Of a stretch of 64,000 bases of DNA, positions 46,505 through 55,665 are shown piece by piece. The translations under genes were made by a program, and so were the position numbers. The notes beneath the pieces are model-generated. The model made no database searches. It was given only the letters and a program-made list of their open reading frames with translations, and was not told the DNA's origin. This DNA comes from Bacteroidales bacterium. GTDB lineage: Bacteria > Bacteroidota > Bacteroidia > Bacteroidales > UBA7332. The stretch spans positions 62,001-126,000 of the forward strand of contig JAQTZA010000009.1 of NCBI GenBank assembly GCA_028687995.1, written 5' to 3'. The number at the start of each line of letters is the position of its first letter. The first letter of the stretch is position 1.

Positions 46505-46533
46505 AATTTGCTAATTAGTCAATTTGCTAATTA
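46505..46533 (+). repeat. Short tandem repeat in the pheA-aminotransferase gap
   Basis: AATTTGCTAATTA occurs at 46505-46517 and 46521-46533 (13 bases identical, period 16). It fills the short gap between the two genes and shows no obvious function. Confidence 0.7.
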
Positions 46534-46545
46534 AAATTTAATAAT

Positions 46546-47715
46546 ATGATTACCAAAAGAATACAACCAGCAAAACGTCTCGATAACGTCAACGAATACT
46601 ATTTTTCGCGTAAGTTGAAGGAGATTGCAGAGATGAATGCAAATGGCAAAAATGTAATTAGTTTGGGGGTTGGAAGTCCGGACCTTCCGCCATCAAGTGC
46701 GACCATCGAAACATTGGCTCAAAAAGCTCACAAGCCAGATGCGCACGGTTACCAACCTTACGTAGGAATTCCCGATTTACGCAAAGGATTTGCCGCATGG
46801 TACTTGAAATGGTATGGTGTTGAATTGAATCCAAATAACGAAATTCAACCGCTAATTGGGTCAAAAGAGGGAATTCTGCACATTTCACTGGCATTTCTCA
46901 ATCCGGGCGATGCGGTGCTGGTGCCTAATCCGGGCTATCCAACTTACCAATCGGTCAGTTTGCTGGCCGAAGCGCAAGTTATCAACTATGATTTGGTGGA
47001 AAGCAGAAATTGGGAGCCTGACTTCGACGCATTAGAAAAACTCGATTTAAGTAAAGTGAAGCTGATGTGGGTGAATTATCCAAATATGCCGACTGGTGCA
47101 AATGCGTCATTTGACTTGTTCGAAAAGCTGGTGGCTTTCGGTAAAAAGCACGGAATCGTGATTTGCAACGACAATCCATACAGTTTTATCTTGAATGATA
47201 AACCAATTTCGATTCTGAGTGTTAAAGGAGCGAAGGATATTTGCATCGAGCTCAATTCGATGAGTAAATCACATAACATGCCGGGCTGGCGTATTGGACT
47301 GTTGGCTTCGAATGCACAATTTGTGGAGTGGGTATTGAAGGTGAAAAGCAACATAGACTCGGGAATGTTTCGCCCAATGCAGTTAGCCGCAGTTGAGGCA
47401 TTGAAAAATCCTGTTGAATGGCACGAATCGATGAACAAAATTTATCGTAAACGTCGCGATTTGGCTGGTCAGATCATGGATGAAATGGGTTGCGTTTACG
47501 ATACAAAACAAGTCGGTTTATTCCTTTGGGGTAAAATCTCCGACAAATGGAAAAACGGCGAAGAACTTTCGAATAAAATGCTGTACGACGGGAATGTATT
47601 TATTACACCTGGATTTATTTTCGGAAGTAATGGCGACCGCTACGTGCGACTTTCTCTTTGTGCACCAGAAGAAAAACTGGCCGAAGCATTGGAGAGAATT
47701 AAGAAATTGAAATAA
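46546..47715 (+). CDS. Class I/II aminotransferase, probably aromatic
   Basis: Pyridoxal-phosphate enzyme of 389 residues. NPGYPTYQ and YPNMPTGA are fold-type I landmarks (the latter with Met where many have Asn-Pro), and the cofactor lysine is Lys241 in SMSKSHNMPGWRIG. Arg near the C-terminus (YVRLSLC) binds the substrate carboxylate. Its place between pheA and the DAHP synthase points to transamination of phenylpyruvate and hydroxyphenylpyruvate, the last step of Phe and Tyr synthesis. An aspartate or LL-diaminopimelate aminotransferase cannot be excluded on sequence alone. Confidence 0.85.
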   Translation: MITKRIQPAKRLDNVNEYYFSRKLKEIAEMNANGKNVISLGVGSPDLPPSSATIETLAQKAHKPDAHGYQPYVGIPDLRKGFAAWYLKWYGVELNPNNEIQPLIGSKEGILHISLAFLNPGDAVLVPNPGYPTYQSVSLLAEAQVINYDLVESRNWEPDFDALEKLDLSKVKLMWVNYPNMPTGANASFDLFEKLVAFGKKHGIVICNDNPYSFILNDKPISILSVKGAKDICIELNSMSKSHNMPGWRIGLLASNAQFVEWVLKVKSNIDSGMFRPMQLAAVEALKNPVEWHESMNKIYRKRRDLAGQIMDEMGCVYDTKQVGLFLWGKISDKWKNGEELSNKMLYDGNVFITPGFIFGSNGDRYVRLSLCAPEEKLAEALERIKKLK

Positions 47716-47752
47716 AACCCCACCCAACCTCCCCAAAGGGGAGGAGTTTGAA
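47716..47752 (+). repeat. GC-rich palindromic repeat, copy 1
   Basis: ACCCCACCCAACCTCCCC, then AAAGGGGAGGAG: a hairpin-forming element of the family also seen at 47796, 48895, 48966, 54449 and 55666. It lies directly after the aminotransferase stop. Copies 1 and 2 flank a 43-base spacer in roughly opposite orientation. Confidence 0.6.
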
Positions 47753-47795
47753 GAAAAAAACTGTATAATTTTAAAGCCATCTTCCCTGTGGTTTA

Positions 47796-47824
47796 AAAGT
47801 CCCTCTTTGGGGGATATAGGGGGC
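47796..47824 (+). repeat. GC-rich palindromic repeat, copy 2
   Basis: AAAGTCCCTCTTTGGGGG followed by ATATAGGGGGC; a partial, inverted-looking copy just before the DAHP synthase start. Confidence 0.5.
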
Positions 47825-47830
47825 ATCATT

Positions 47831-48892
47831 ATGAACTTACAACCCATAACATTTCCCGGAGTGGAAAATAAACGTCCGATGTTGATCGCCGGACCGTGTA
47901 GCGCAGAGACCGAAGGTCAAGTACTCGCAACAGCTCGTGAATTAGCAGAAAAAGGAGTGAAAATCTTCCGTGCTGGAATCTGGAAACCACGTACCAAACC
48001 GGGTGGATTCGAAGGAATCGGCAGCGAAGGTCTTTCTTGGTTGAAGCGTGTGAAAGAGGAAACTGGCATGTTCGTCGGCACCGAAGTGGCAACCGAACGC
48101 CACGTGTTCGAAGCACTCAAATACGGCGTGGATTTGGTGTGGATTGGTGCTCGCACGACTGCAAACCCGTTTGCTGTTCAGGAAATTGCCGATGCTTTGC
48201 GCGGTTCTGACATTCCTGTGTTGATCAAAAATCCAGTGAATCCCGATTTAGAATTGTGGGTGGGTGCTTTCGAGCGTCTTTACAATGCCGGAATCACCAA
48301 ATTAGGAGCTATTCACCGTGGATTTAGCTCGGCAGATAAGAAAATCTACCGCAATCAGCCACAATGGCATTTGCCGATTGAGTTGAAACGTCGCTACCCC
48401 GATATGCCAATGTTCTGCGACCCTAGTCACATCGGTGGCAAACGCGAATTCATCGCACCATTGAGCCAACAAGCGATGGACTTGAACTTCGAAGGATTGA
48501 TTATCGAATCACACTGCAATCCGGATTGCGCTTGGAGCGATAAAGATCAACAAGTGACACCTGAAGTGTTGGATCAAATTATCAAAGGCCTTCATATTCG
48601 CGATACCAACCAAACGACCGAAGATTTATTCGATTTGAGAAGACAAATCGATGAACTTGACAACGAATTGTTAGAACTTTTGGCAAAACGTATGCGTGTT
48701 TCGCAAGAGATTGGACAATACAAAAAAGAACACGAAATGACAGTGCTTCAAACCAGTCGTTATGACGATATTTTGACGAAACGCATCGCTCAAGCCAAAG
48801 GTCTTGGAATGGATGCCGAGTTTATGAAAGTGATTCTCGAAGCCATTCACGAAGAGTCAATTCGTAAACAGATGGAAATTTTGAATAAATAA
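47831..48892 (+). CDS. Bifunctional DAHP synthase / chorismate mutase
   Basis: Catalyses both the first step of the shikimate pathway and the branch step to prephenate. The start is the ATG at 47831 (MNLQPITFPG, 353 residues); the upstream TTG frame at 47807 runs through repeat sequence. DAHP synthase domain about 1-265: AGPCSAET, KPRTKPGGFEG, WIGARTTANPF, FCDPSHIGGKRE. Chorismate mutase type II domain about 280-353: DLRRQIDELDNELLELLAKRM with the usual Arg and Lys residues. This fusion is standard in Bacteroidota, where the mutase is thought to regulate the synthase. Confidence 0.95.
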   Translation: MNLQPITFPGVENKRPMLIAGPCSAETEGQVLATARELAEKGVKIFRAGIWKPRTKPGGFEGIGSEGLSWLKRVKEETGMFVGTEVATERHVFEALKYGVDLVWIGARTTANPFAVQEIADALRGSDIPVLIKNPVNPDLELWVGAFERLYNAGITKLGAIHRGFSSADKKIYRNQPQWHLPIELKRRYPDMPMFCDPSHIGGKREFIAPLSQQAMDLNFEGLIIESHCNPDCAWSDKDQQVTPEVLDQIIKGLHIRDTNQTTEDLFDLRRQIDELDNELLELLAKRMRVSQEIGQYKKEHEMTVLQTSRYDDILTKRIAQAKGLGMDAEFMKVILEAIHEESIRKQMEILNK

Positions 48893-48894
48893 GA

Positions 48895-48930
48895 TCTCCC
48901 CAACCCCTCCCAAGGAGGGGCTTAGAGAGA
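48895..48930 (+). repeat. GC-rich palindromic repeat, copy 3
   Basis: TCTCCCCAACCCCTCCC followed by AAGGAGGGGCTTAGAGAG; starts 2 bases after the DAHP synthase stop. With copy 4 it forms an inverted pair across a 35-base spacer. Confidence 0.65.
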
Positions 48931-48965
48931 CTCGAAAATAGTGTAAACTTAAAAAATGCACTCTT

Positions 48966-49001
48966 ACTCCCTCCCCTTGGGGGGAGAGATGGGGTGGGGT
49001 C
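48966..49001 (+). repeat. GC-rich palindromic repeat, copy 4
   Basis: ACTCCCTCCCCTTGGGGG, then GAGAGATGGGGTGGGGT: an inverted copy of the element at 48895, ending just before the tyrA ATG. Confidence 0.65.
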
Positions 49002-49002
49002 T

Positions 49003-49776
49003 ATGAAAATACTCATTCTTGGTGCCGGGAAAATGGGCACGTTCTTGACCGATGCGCTGTGCATTCAGCATGAAGTAGCGCTTTATGATACGGATCCGAA
49101 ACGACTTCGTTTCGTGTTCAACACCCTGCGTTTAACCGAATTGGAAGAGATTCGCACATTTGAACCGGAGATGGTAGTGAATGCTGTGACCATCAAATAC
49201 ACTATTCCTGCTTTTCAGAAAGTTCTTCCTTATTTGTCGAAAACCTGCATTTTGTCGGATATCGCTTCGGTAAAAACGGGATTGCCTGAGTTTTATGCAG
49301 AGGCGGGTCATCCGTTTGTCTCTACGCACCCGATGTTTGGTCCTACGTTTGCTAGCCTGAGTGATTTGTCGAGCCAGAATGCCATCATTATTTCAGAGTC
49401 TGACGAAAATGGCAAAGCGTTTTTTCGCGAATTCTACAATTCGCTTCACCTCAATATTTTCGAATATAGTTTCAATGAGCACGACGAAACAATTGCCTAT
49501 TCGCTCTCGATTCCATTTGCATCTACACTCGTTTTTGCATCGGTCATGAAGCATCAAGAAGCTCCGGGAACGACCTTCAAAAAACACATGGCTATTGCAC
49601 GTGGCTTGCTGTCGGAAGATGATTATTTGTTGCGAGAGATATTGTTCAACCCTTTTACTTTAGGACAAATTGAGGCCATTCGTAATGAATTGGGTCATTT
49701 GCTGACTATCGTGAATGAAAAAGACGCAGAAGGAATGCAAGAGTTTTTGGCTAAAGTAAGAGCTAATATTGAATAA
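49003..49776 (+). CDS. tyrA: Prephenate dehydrogenase
   Basis: Oxidatively decarboxylates prephenate to hydroxyphenylpyruvate for tyrosine. The 257 residues (ATG at 49003; a GTG three codons upstream lies in repeat DNA) open with the NAD-binding loop LGAGKMGTF, then DTDPKRLRF. The substrate part has ASVKTGL, STHPMFGPT with the catalytic His, and a helical C-terminal dimerisation domain. No ACT domain is fused. It is the last gene of the pheA operon, so both branches are controlled by one attenuator. Confidence 0.92.
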   Translation: MKILILGAGKMGTFLTDALCIQHEVALYDTDPKRLRFVFNTLRLTELEEIRTFEPEMVVNAVTIKYTIPAFQKVLPYLSKTCILSDIASVKTGLPEFYAEAGHPFVSTHPMFGPTFASLSDLSSQNAIIISESDENGKAFFREFYNSLHLNIFEYSFNEHDETIAYSLSIPFASTLVFASVMKHQEAPGTTFKKHMAIARGLLSEDDYLLREILFNPFTLGQIEAIRNELGHLLTIVNEKDAEGMQEFLAKVRANIE

Positions 49777-49782
49777 TGTTTC

Positions 49783-49790
49783 TATATTTG
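49783..49790 (+). promoter_or_regulatory. -7 element of the 49819 membrane protein gene
   Basis: TATATTTG matches TAnnTTTG, 28 bases before the ATG. No -33 found at the right distance. Confidence 0.5.
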
Positions 49791-49818
49791 TGATTCAAAT
49801 ACTTAATGAAATATAGTT

Positions 49819-50598
49819 ATGGAAAAACAGTTTTCAATTCGTGAGTCGATTTCTAAATCGTGGAGCCTGATAAAGGGCGAAAATTTATTCCTTTTGATAG
49901 GATTGTTCTTGGGGTATATGGTAGTTTATGGCATATTGTCTGCTATCCGTATTTTTGAACCTAATGGAATAGTTGGTTTTATGGTCTCGCTTCTTCAGAT
50001 TTTTGTGGGAGTTGTGTGGTCGATGGGAATGGTAAAAATTCTTTTGCAAATTGCCAATGGAGATGAGCCAGAATTTGCTGCATTTAAAGACGTTATTCCC
50101 CTTTTCTGGAAATATTTGGGCGCCTCAATTTTGAAGGCATTACCGGCCTTTGGCGCTATGATTATAGGATTAATAATTTTCATTGCAATGATGCTACCCA
50201 CTTTGGATATTGCCGCTCTTCAAGCTGGTGATATTTCTTCAATCGGAGAAAGTCTAAGTAGTGGAAAAGTTTCTGAAATGTCAATAGCAATAATAATTTT
50301 AGTTTTAATTATTCCTATCATTTATCTGTCAATTCGTTGGATGTTTTTCTCTTATCTAATTATTGATAAAAATTACGGAGCTGTTGAATCATTGAAGAAA
50401 AGCTGGAAAATGACTGACGGGAATTTTTGGCATTTGATTCTATTTATATTGGCATCTTTTGCAATAATAATATTAGGTGTTATCGCACTTATCCTTGGTA
50501 TTTTTGTTTCAATACCATTGATAATGATGGTCCAAACATTGATTTATAAGAAATTAGTTTCGAAACTAGACTCGTTTGAAACAATGAATTTCGAATAA
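49819..50598 (+). CDS. Integral membrane protein, DUF975-like
   Basis: A 259-residue protein with about six membrane helices (residues 20-42, 50-75, 100-128, 155-176, 200-240). It opens with IRESISKSWSLIKGENLFLL, an amphipathic helix typical of this kind of protein, and has the repeated element AVESLKKSWKMTDGNFWHL between later helices. The layout resembles the DUF975 / YciC-like families of unknown function. It has its own promoter and is bounded by a terminator at 50621. Confidence 0.75.
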   Translation: MEKQFSIRESISKSWSLIKGENLFLLIGLFLGYMVVYGILSAIRIFEPNGIVGFMVSLLQIFVGVVWSMGMVKILLQIANGDEPEFAAFKDVIPLFWKYLGASILKALPAFGAMIIGLIIFIAMMLPTLDIAALQAGDISSIGESLSSGKVSEMSIAIIILVLIIPIIYLSIRWMFFSYLIIDKNYGAVESLKKSWKMTDGNFWHLILFILASFAIIILGVIALILGIFVSIPLIMMVQTLIYKKLVSKLDSFETMNFE

Positions 50599-50620
50599 GC
50601 ATTTGAATATTGAATAACAG

Positions 50621-50646
50621 AGCCTGTTGAAGTGATTCAACGGGCT
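50621..50646 (+). terminator. Terminator between convergent genes
   Basis: An 11-bp stem (50621-50631 with 50636-50646, one G-T pair) and a GTGA loop. The T tract is weak on both strands. It serves the membrane protein gene and perhaps also the convergent DUF1460 gene. Confidence 0.65.
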
Positions 50647-50671
50647 TTGTCGTTTAGAATGTTGATGTTTT

Positions 50672-51502
50672 TTATTTTGCTCGCAAAACGATGATTCCAG
50701 AGTTTGACTTCACACCATTTACATAATCAGCCAATGTTTTTTCAGATTTTATCACCTTTTTGAATTGGGAAGATGCGTGAAGAAAATGAAGTTTTTTCCC
50801 TTGCCAGATGGCAAACCCGACGTGACTGATGTCTAGACCGTTGTAGGATGTGGTGATGGCAATAATGTCGCCCGACTTTATTTTGCATGCGATGGACGCA
50901 ATTTTTGCTTTTGGGATGTAGAAATAGGTGCGCTTATTGACTGTCTTTTCTTGATCGACGATGGCTGGGATAAACTCAGGGTGAGCCGCCAAAGCTTTGT
51001 ATTTATCTGGATTCTTACTCATAAACCCTACATTGAATCGAATGGAATCTCCACCGATTTTTTGAGTAATATTTATGACGATTCCTTTTTGTTGATTGTC
51101 GAAAATCCAATCAGAGAAATAGTGTAGTCGCGATGGATATTGGTTTAATTTGCCATTTCGATAACGAATTTGAGTGAGGTTTTGCTGAAATTCGGCGAAA
51201 GAAAAATCCTTTGATTTTGCAGTCCGAGCTAATGCAAATGCTGTTTCCACAAACGTTGTGCAGTCGAGTTCACGAAGGTTGACGACGAGTTGTTCTGTGT
51301 CGTTTACTTCCAGCGTGCTAGCCACGTAAGGTTTCCCAAGAAAGAATTTTCCGGTTTCGGTGATTACTTTTTCAAGCGATTGTTTGGTGTTGATTTGCGC
51401 TTTGTATTGCTTGAAAATCAAACTATCTTCTGATGTTTGGGCATTTAGAAGAGAGGACGAAAAAAGAATTCCAAGTACTAAAATTTTTAATTTTAAATTC
51501 AT
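50672..51502 (-). CDS. DUF1460 family secreted peptidoglycan amidase-like protein
   Basis: A 276-residue exported protein of the DUF1460 family (N-acetylmuramoyl-L-alanine amidase-like, NlpC/P60-related fold). The signal peptide is MNLKLKILVLGILFSSSLLNA. The likely catalytic cysteine is in LRELDCTTFVE and the histidine in DISHVGFAIW. The start is the ATG at 51500-51502: the promoter -7 element lies at 51520-51527, so a longer frame beginning at 51538 cannot be translated from that transcript. It probably cleaves cell-wall peptides in the periplasm. Confidence 0.88.
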   Translation of the reverse strand: MNLKLKILVLGILFSSSLLNAQTSEDSLIFKQYKAQINTKQSLEKVITETGKFFLGKPYVASTLEVNDTEQLVVNLRELDCTTFVETAFALARTAKSKDFSFAEFQQNLTQIRYRNGKLNQYPSRLHYFSDWIFDNQQKGIVINITQKIGGDSIRFNVGFMSKNPDKYKALAAHPEFIPAIVDQEKTVNKRTYFYIPKAKIASIACKIKSGDIIAITTSYNGLDISHVGFAIWQGKKLHFLHASSQFKKVIKSEKTLADYVNGVKSNSGIIVLRAK

Positions 51503-51519
51503 AATCTGAAGATTTGTCT

Positions 51520-51549
51520 CAAAGATAGCGCATTTCATTTTTCTGCAAA
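51520..51549 (-). promoter_or_regulatory. Promoter of the DUF1460 gene
   Basis: Minus strand: TTTG (51546-51549), 18 bases, TATCTTTG (51520-51527). The predicted start near 51513 places the ATG at 51502 about 11 bases downstream. Confidence 0.65.
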
Positions 51550-51553
51550 TAAA

Positions 51554-51584
51554 AAGGACTGAAAGATTTTCACCCTCAGCCCTT
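51554..51584 (-). terminator. Terminator of pyrF
   Basis: AAGGACTGA (51554-51562) pairs with TCAGCCCTT (51576-51584); on the minus strand TTTTTATTT follows. It lies 27 bases after the pyrF stop and overlaps the promoter of the next gene. Confidence 0.75.
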
Positions 51585-51611
51585 AATTCGTTTAGTTCTT
51601 TAATCCTTATT

Positions 51612-52442
51612 TTAGAGAAGTCCTTTTTCTTTTAATAAAACTTCCATCTCTTGCTGCACTTTCCAAGCTTCGGCTTTGGCTGCTTCGGCGAAATTTTCGC
51701 CTTTCGAAGCAAAAATTATCTGACGTGAAGAGTTGACAAGCAGGCCACAGGTCCTGTTCATCCCGTATTCAGCCACATCTTGCAGACTTCCACCTTGCGC
51801 TCCCACACCGGGTACGAGCAGGAAATGGTTTGGTGCCAATTTGCGAATATCGGTAAACATTTTGCCTTGTGTAGCACCTACCACAAACATCAGTTGATCT
51901 TCTGTTGCCCAGTTTTGGGTGGTTTTTAGTACTTTCTCGAAAAGGCGTTCGCCGTTCACGTCTTCCATCAACTGAAAGTCGTGCGAACCTTTGTTGGAGG
52001 TCAGCGCGAGCACGATCACCCATTTGCCTTCGTAGGTAAGGAACGGCTTCACGCTATCTTCACCCATATAAGGCGCGACGGTCACCGCACTGGCTTGCAG
52101 GTGTTCGAAGGCCGATTGCGCGTACATCTCGGACGTGTTGCCGATGTCGCCGCGTTTGGCATCGAGAATGATAAATTGATCGGGGTAGTTTTCGCGAATG
52201 TAAGCGATGGTTTTCTCCAACGCTGCGATGCCTTTGATACCGATGCTCTCGTAGAAAGCCGCATTGGGTTTGTAGGCCACGCAAAGGTCTGCGGTAGCAT
52301 CGATAATGGCTTTGTTGAAAGCGAAAATCGGATCTTCATCGCTCAACAAATGTTGAGGGATTTTCTGGATGTCCGTGTCCAATCCTACGCAGAGGAACGA
52401 TTTTTTACGCTGAATGTTCTCGAAAAGTTGTTGCTTGTTCAT
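51612..52442 (-). CDS. pyrF: Orotidine 5'-phosphate decarboxylase, type 2
   Basis: Last step of UMP synthesis. The 276-residue length and [17 protein letters not shown] at the N-terminus mark the longer type 2 family. The catalytic Asp-Lys array is [17 protein letters not shown], and the phosphate site is near [11 protein letters not shown] and VNSSRQI. It follows prfA by 99 bases containing an inverted repeat. The purM-prfA-pyrF order is conserved in Bacteroidales, here with fic inserted. Confidence 0.95.
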   Translation of the reverse strand: MNKQQLFENIQRKKSFLCVGLDTDIQKIPQHLLSDEDPIFAFNKAIIDATADLCVAYKPNAAFYESIGIKGIAALEKTIAYIRENYPDQFIILDAKRGDIGNTSEMYAQSAFEHLQASAVTVAPYMGEDSVKPFLTYEGKWVIVLALTSNKGSHDFQLMEDVNGERLFEKVLKTTQNWATEDQLMFVVGATQGKMFTDIRKLAPNHFLLVPGVGAQGGSLQDVAEYGMNRTCGLLVNSSRQIIFASKGENFAEAAKAEAWKVQQEMEVLLKEKGLL

Positions 52443-52455
52443 ATCTTTTTATTTT

Positions 52456-52529
52456 ACCACTAAGACACTGAGAACACAAAGTTTCACTAAGGTTTCACTT
52501 TTCTATGTGAACTATGTGTCTATGTGGTT
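52456..52529 (-). repeat. Interspersed inverted-repeat element between prfA and pyrF
   Basis: Starts ACCACTAAGACACTGAG and ends TATGTGTCTATGTGGTT, with ACCAC/GTGGT-type ends and two internal half-sites (GTTTCACTAAGG and GGTTTCACTT). Very similar short elements are scattered through many Bacteroidota and Chlorobi genomes. It may be a miniature mobile element. Confidence 0.6.
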
Positions 52530-52541
52530 AATTGAGTTCAA

Positions 52542-53627
52542 TTAAAGTTCCGATTCCTTCATCCGTTCGGCGTTTTCCGCTACGGTGAGTTGGTCAATGA
52601 CGGATTGAATATCGCCATCTACAAATGCTGTCAGGTTGTAGATGGTGTAGTTGATGCGGTGATCTGTCACACGACCTTGCGGATAGTTGTAGGTGCGAAT
52701 CTTAGCCGAACGGTCACCCGACGAAACCATCGTCTTGCGTTTCGAACCGATTTCATCCAGATATTTCTGGTGCTCGATGGCGTAAAGGCGCGAGCGAAGT
52801 TCGTTCATCGCTTTGGCTTTGTTCTTATGTTGTGATTTCTCGTCCTGACATTGAACTGTTGTGCCTGTCGGGATGTGTACCAATCGAATAGCTGAGTAAG
52901 TTGTATTTACCGACTGACCACCTGCTCCTGACGAACAGAAGGTATCGACACGCACGTCCGACTCTTTCAATTCGTAGTCGAACTCCTCCATTTCGGGAAG
53001 CACGGCCACCGTGGCAGCTGATGTGTGAACGCGGCCTTGTGTTTCGGTCTGAGGCACACGTTGCACGCGGTGAACGCCCGATTCGTATTTCATTACGCCA
53101 TACACGCCTTCGCCGGAAACGGAGAAAATCACCTCCTTGAATCCACCCGAAGTTCCTTCGCTGGTGTTGGTTACTTCTACTTTCCAACCTTTTGTTTCGC
53201 AGTATTTTACATACATGCGGAAAAGGTCTCCGGCAAAAATGGCCGCTTCGTCACCGCCCGTTCCACCACGGATTTCGACAATGGCATTCTTCGCATCTTC
53301 GGGATCGGCAGGCACGAGCAGGAATTTGATTTCCTCTTCCAATGCAGGTACACGCGTATTACAAACGTCGAGCTCCTCTTTCGCCATTTCACGCATCTCG
53401 GCATCGTTCTCTGTATCGAGAATTTGGAGTGCTTCTTCGATGCCGTTCAGCAGTTGTTGGTATTCGTTGCGAGCCGCCACGATTTTCTCCAAATCGCGGT
53501 ACTCTTTATTTAGTTTGATAAAACGTTTCATATCTGATATCACAGACGGGTCGGTGATGAGCGTGCTCACCTCCTCGAAACGGGTTACCAATCCTTCTAA
53601 TTTTTCTAATAAACTATTGTCTGCCAT
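52542..53627 (-). CDS. prfA: Peptide chain release factor 1
   Basis: Recognises UAA and UAG and triggers peptide release. The catalytic loop GGQ lies in [12 protein letters not shown]. The codon-recognition region is present but its exact PxT residues were not located with certainty. [18 protein letters not shown] is the domain 1/2 signature. At 361 residues it is RF-1 rather than RF-2: there is no programmed frameshift and the length fits. It lies 15 bases after fic. Confidence 0.96.
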   Translation of the reverse strand: MADNSLLEKLEGLVTRFEEVSTLITDPSVISDMKRFIKLNKEYRDLEKIVAARNEYQQLLNGIEEALQILDTENDAEMREMAKEELDVCNTRVPALEEEIKFLLVPADPEDAKNAIVEIRGGTGGDEAAIFAGDLFRMYVKYCETKGWKVEVTNTSEGTSGGFKEVIFSVSGEGVYGVMKYESGVHRVQRVPQTETQGRVHTSAATVAVLPEMEEFDYELKESDVRVDTFCSSGAGGQSVNTTYSAIRLVHIPTGTTVQCQDEKSQHKNKAKAMNELRSRLYAIEHQKYLDEIGSKRKTMVSSGDRSAKIRTYNYPQGRVTDHRINYTIYNLTAFVDGDIQSVIDQLTVAENAERMKESEL

Positions 53628-53642
53628 TTTATTGTGTATACC

Positions 53643-54425
53643 TTATAAAATCCGAAAATCGTTGTCTTTGGATTTAAATTTTGCTATTTCGTTTTTGTAA
53701 AACTTAATCTGTTGCGAGCAGATAAAATCTCTGAAAATTTCTGGATTCTCGGTTTCTTCCGTTTTATTTAGTGCATCTATGTATGCAGCTCGATCTTCGG
53801 TGAATATCTTGATGAGCGGTTCACCGTGATAAAGCTGGATATAATTCATCAAAAGTCGAGATGCGCGTCCGTTTCCATCACCAAAAGGATGAATATTGAC
53901 GAAATTGTAATGTGCATCCGCAGCCAATTTGATGATTTCTGAACCGGAAACTGTATCAATTTTATCGTTCACCGATTCACAAAGCTGCTCCATCAAAGCT
54001 GGTACTTTACTATAACTCGGGAAATATTTTTTATCCACATACACTTGCGATAGCCGGAGATCACCTTTGGAAATATCAAAACTGCCTAATGCCGTGTTCA
54101 CGATCCCACCTGTACTTTTCAATACCTGTGCGCCAATTTCTTGCAGGAATTCAGTCGTAAGTTTGCTTTTCAGTACGGCTTTTTCTTTGATAAATTGAAA
54201 TGCTTGATAATGATCTTTCACCATCAGATGGTCGTTCAAAGGCTTCCCATTTGCAGAAATATCATTTTCGATCAGCATGCGAGTGTCCGTCTCTGTGAGC
54301 GAACATCCCTCAATTTTTGTAGAATGATAGACAATAGAGATCATGCAGAACTTCTCGTAGTCGAGTGCGCCCTGCAAATCCAGCGAAAGGTATTCGCTCC
54401 TAAGTTGTTCTAATTCGTTCCACAT
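53643..54425 (-). CDS. Fic family protein with built-in inhibitory helix
   Basis: Fic enzymes transfer AMP or other nucleotide parts onto proteins. The active site HPFGDGNGR is at 179-187. The N-terminal part has STKIEG (from Ser35), matching the (S/T)xxxE(G/N) inhibitory motif of class II Fic proteins, so activity should be restrained until the helix is displaced. The preferred start is the ATG at 54423-54425 (260 residues); a TTG three codons upstream also opens the frame. No separate antitoxin gene is near. It sits between purM and prfA, 15 bases before prfA. Confidence 0.9.
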   Translation of the reverse strand: MWNELEQLRSEYLSLDLQGALDYEKFCMISIVYHSTKIEGCSLTETDTRMLIENDISANGKPLNDHLMVKDHYQAFQFIKEKAVLKSKLTTEFLQEIGAQVLKSTGGIVNTALGSFDISKGDLRLSQVYVDKKYFPSYSKVPALMEQLCESVNDKIDTVSGSEIIKLAADAHYNFVNIHPFGDGNGRASRLLMNYIQLYHGEPLIKIFTEDRAAYIDALNKTEETENPEIFRDFICSQQIKFYKNEIAKFKSKDNDFRIL

Positions 54426-54448
54426 AAAAAACAATTTTATACTATTTG

Positions 54449-54484
54449 TTCCCCACTCTTTTGGAGAGGGGCTAGGGGTGAGGT
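54449..54484 (-). repeat. GC-rich palindromic repeat, copy 5
   Basis: TTCCCCACTCTTTTGGAG followed by AGGGGCTAGGGGTGAGG; same family as the copies at 47.7-49.0 kb, placed between purM and fic. Confidence 0.6.
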
Positions 54485-55651
54485 TTAGTACTCAAATCGT
54501 CCGAATTCGCTTTCGATCACCAATTCGGTTTTGTCTGATTTTTCTACAAAGCCTACGATTTGTGCTTCGATGCCGAATGATTGCGAAATCTCGATCACTT
54601 TCTGCGCATTTTCTGGAGAAAGGTAAATCTCCATCCGGTGACCCATGTTGAACACTTTGTACATCTCTTTCCAGTCGGTGCCCGATTGCTCCTGAATGGT
54701 GCGGAACAGCGGTGGAATAGGGAATAGGTTGTTTTTCACCACCTTTACGTTTTCTACAAAATGGAGCACTTTGGTTTGCGCGCCGCCCGAGCAATGGACC
54801 ATGCCGTGAATGTCTGCGCGCATTTCGTCGAGCAGTCGTTTGATGACCGGTGCATAGGTACGAGTAGGTGAAAGTACCATTTTGCCCGCATCAATGTCCA
54901 ATCCTTCAATAGCATCGGTCAACTTCAATCCACCGGAATAAACCAAGTCGGAAGGAACCGCTGCATCGTAGCTTTCGGGATATTTTTCTGCCAGATATTT
55001 CGCGAATACATCGTGACGAGCTGAGGTCAAACCGTTGCTTCCCATGCCGCCGTTGTATTCCTTTTCGTAAGTTGCTTGGCCGTAAGACGAAAGCCCCACA
55101 ATCACATCGCCGCCTTGGATGTTGGCGTTGTCGATCACATCGGCGCGTTTCATGCGGCAGGTGACGGTGCTATCCACAATGATGGTGCGCACCAAGTCGC
55201 CCACATCGGCTGTTTCGCCACCGGTCGAATAGGCATTTACGCCCATTTCGCGCAGCTCGGCGAGCAATTCGTCTGTTCCGTTGATGATCGCGGAGATGAC
55301 TTCGCCAGTGATGAGCAGTTTGTTTCGCCCGATGGTGGACGAAACGAGAATGTTATCGGTTGCGCCTACGCAAAGCAGGTCGTCGAGGTTCATTATCAGA
55401 GCATCTTGCGCAATGCCTTTCCACACGGAGAGATCGCCCGTTTCTTTCCAATAAAGGTATGCCAACGACGATTTTGTGCCGGCGCCATCGGCGTGCATGA
55501 TGTTGCAATATTCGGGATCGCCACCGAGAATGTCGGGGATGATTTTGCAAAATGCCTTGGGGAAAATCCCTTTGTCGATGTTTTTGATGGCGTTGTGCAC
55601 ATCTTCTTTGGAGGCGGAAACGCCGCGCTGGTTGTACCGTTGATCGCTCAT
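54485..55651 (-). CDS. purM: Phosphoribosylformylglycinamidine cyclo-ligase (AIR synthetase)
   Basis: Fifth step of purine synthesis, closing the imidazole ring of AIR with ATP. The 388-residue protein is the Bacteroidota variant: NQRGVSASKEDVHNAIKN, MHADGAGTKSSLAYL, AQDALIMNLDDLLCVGA, and GGETADVGDLV. It is longer than the 345 residues of E. coli PurM and diverged, but the PurM/PurL fold landmarks are clear. It is first in purM-fic-prfA-pyrF and has a full promoter at 55787-55818. Confidence 0.9.
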   Translation of the reverse strand: MSDQRYNQRGVSASKEDVHNAIKNIDKGIFPKAFCKIIPDILGGDPEYCNIMHADGAGTKSSLAYLYWKETGDLSVWKGIAQDALIMNLDDLLCVGATDNILVSSTIGRNKLLITGEVISAIINGTDELLAELREMGVNAYSTGGETADVGDLVRTIIVDSTVTCRMKRADVIDNANIQGGDVIVGLSSYGQATYEKEYNGGMGSNGLTSARHDVFAKYLAEKYPESYDAAVPSDLVYSGGLKLTDAIEGLDIDAGKMVLSPTRTYAPVIKRLLDEMRADIHGMVHCSGGAQTKVLHFVENVKVVKNNLFPIPPLFRTIQEQSGTDWKEMYKVFNMGHRMEIYLSPENAQKVIEISQSFGIEAQIVGFVEKSDKTELVIESEFGRFEY

Positions 55652-55665
55652 TATCTGGAATATAG

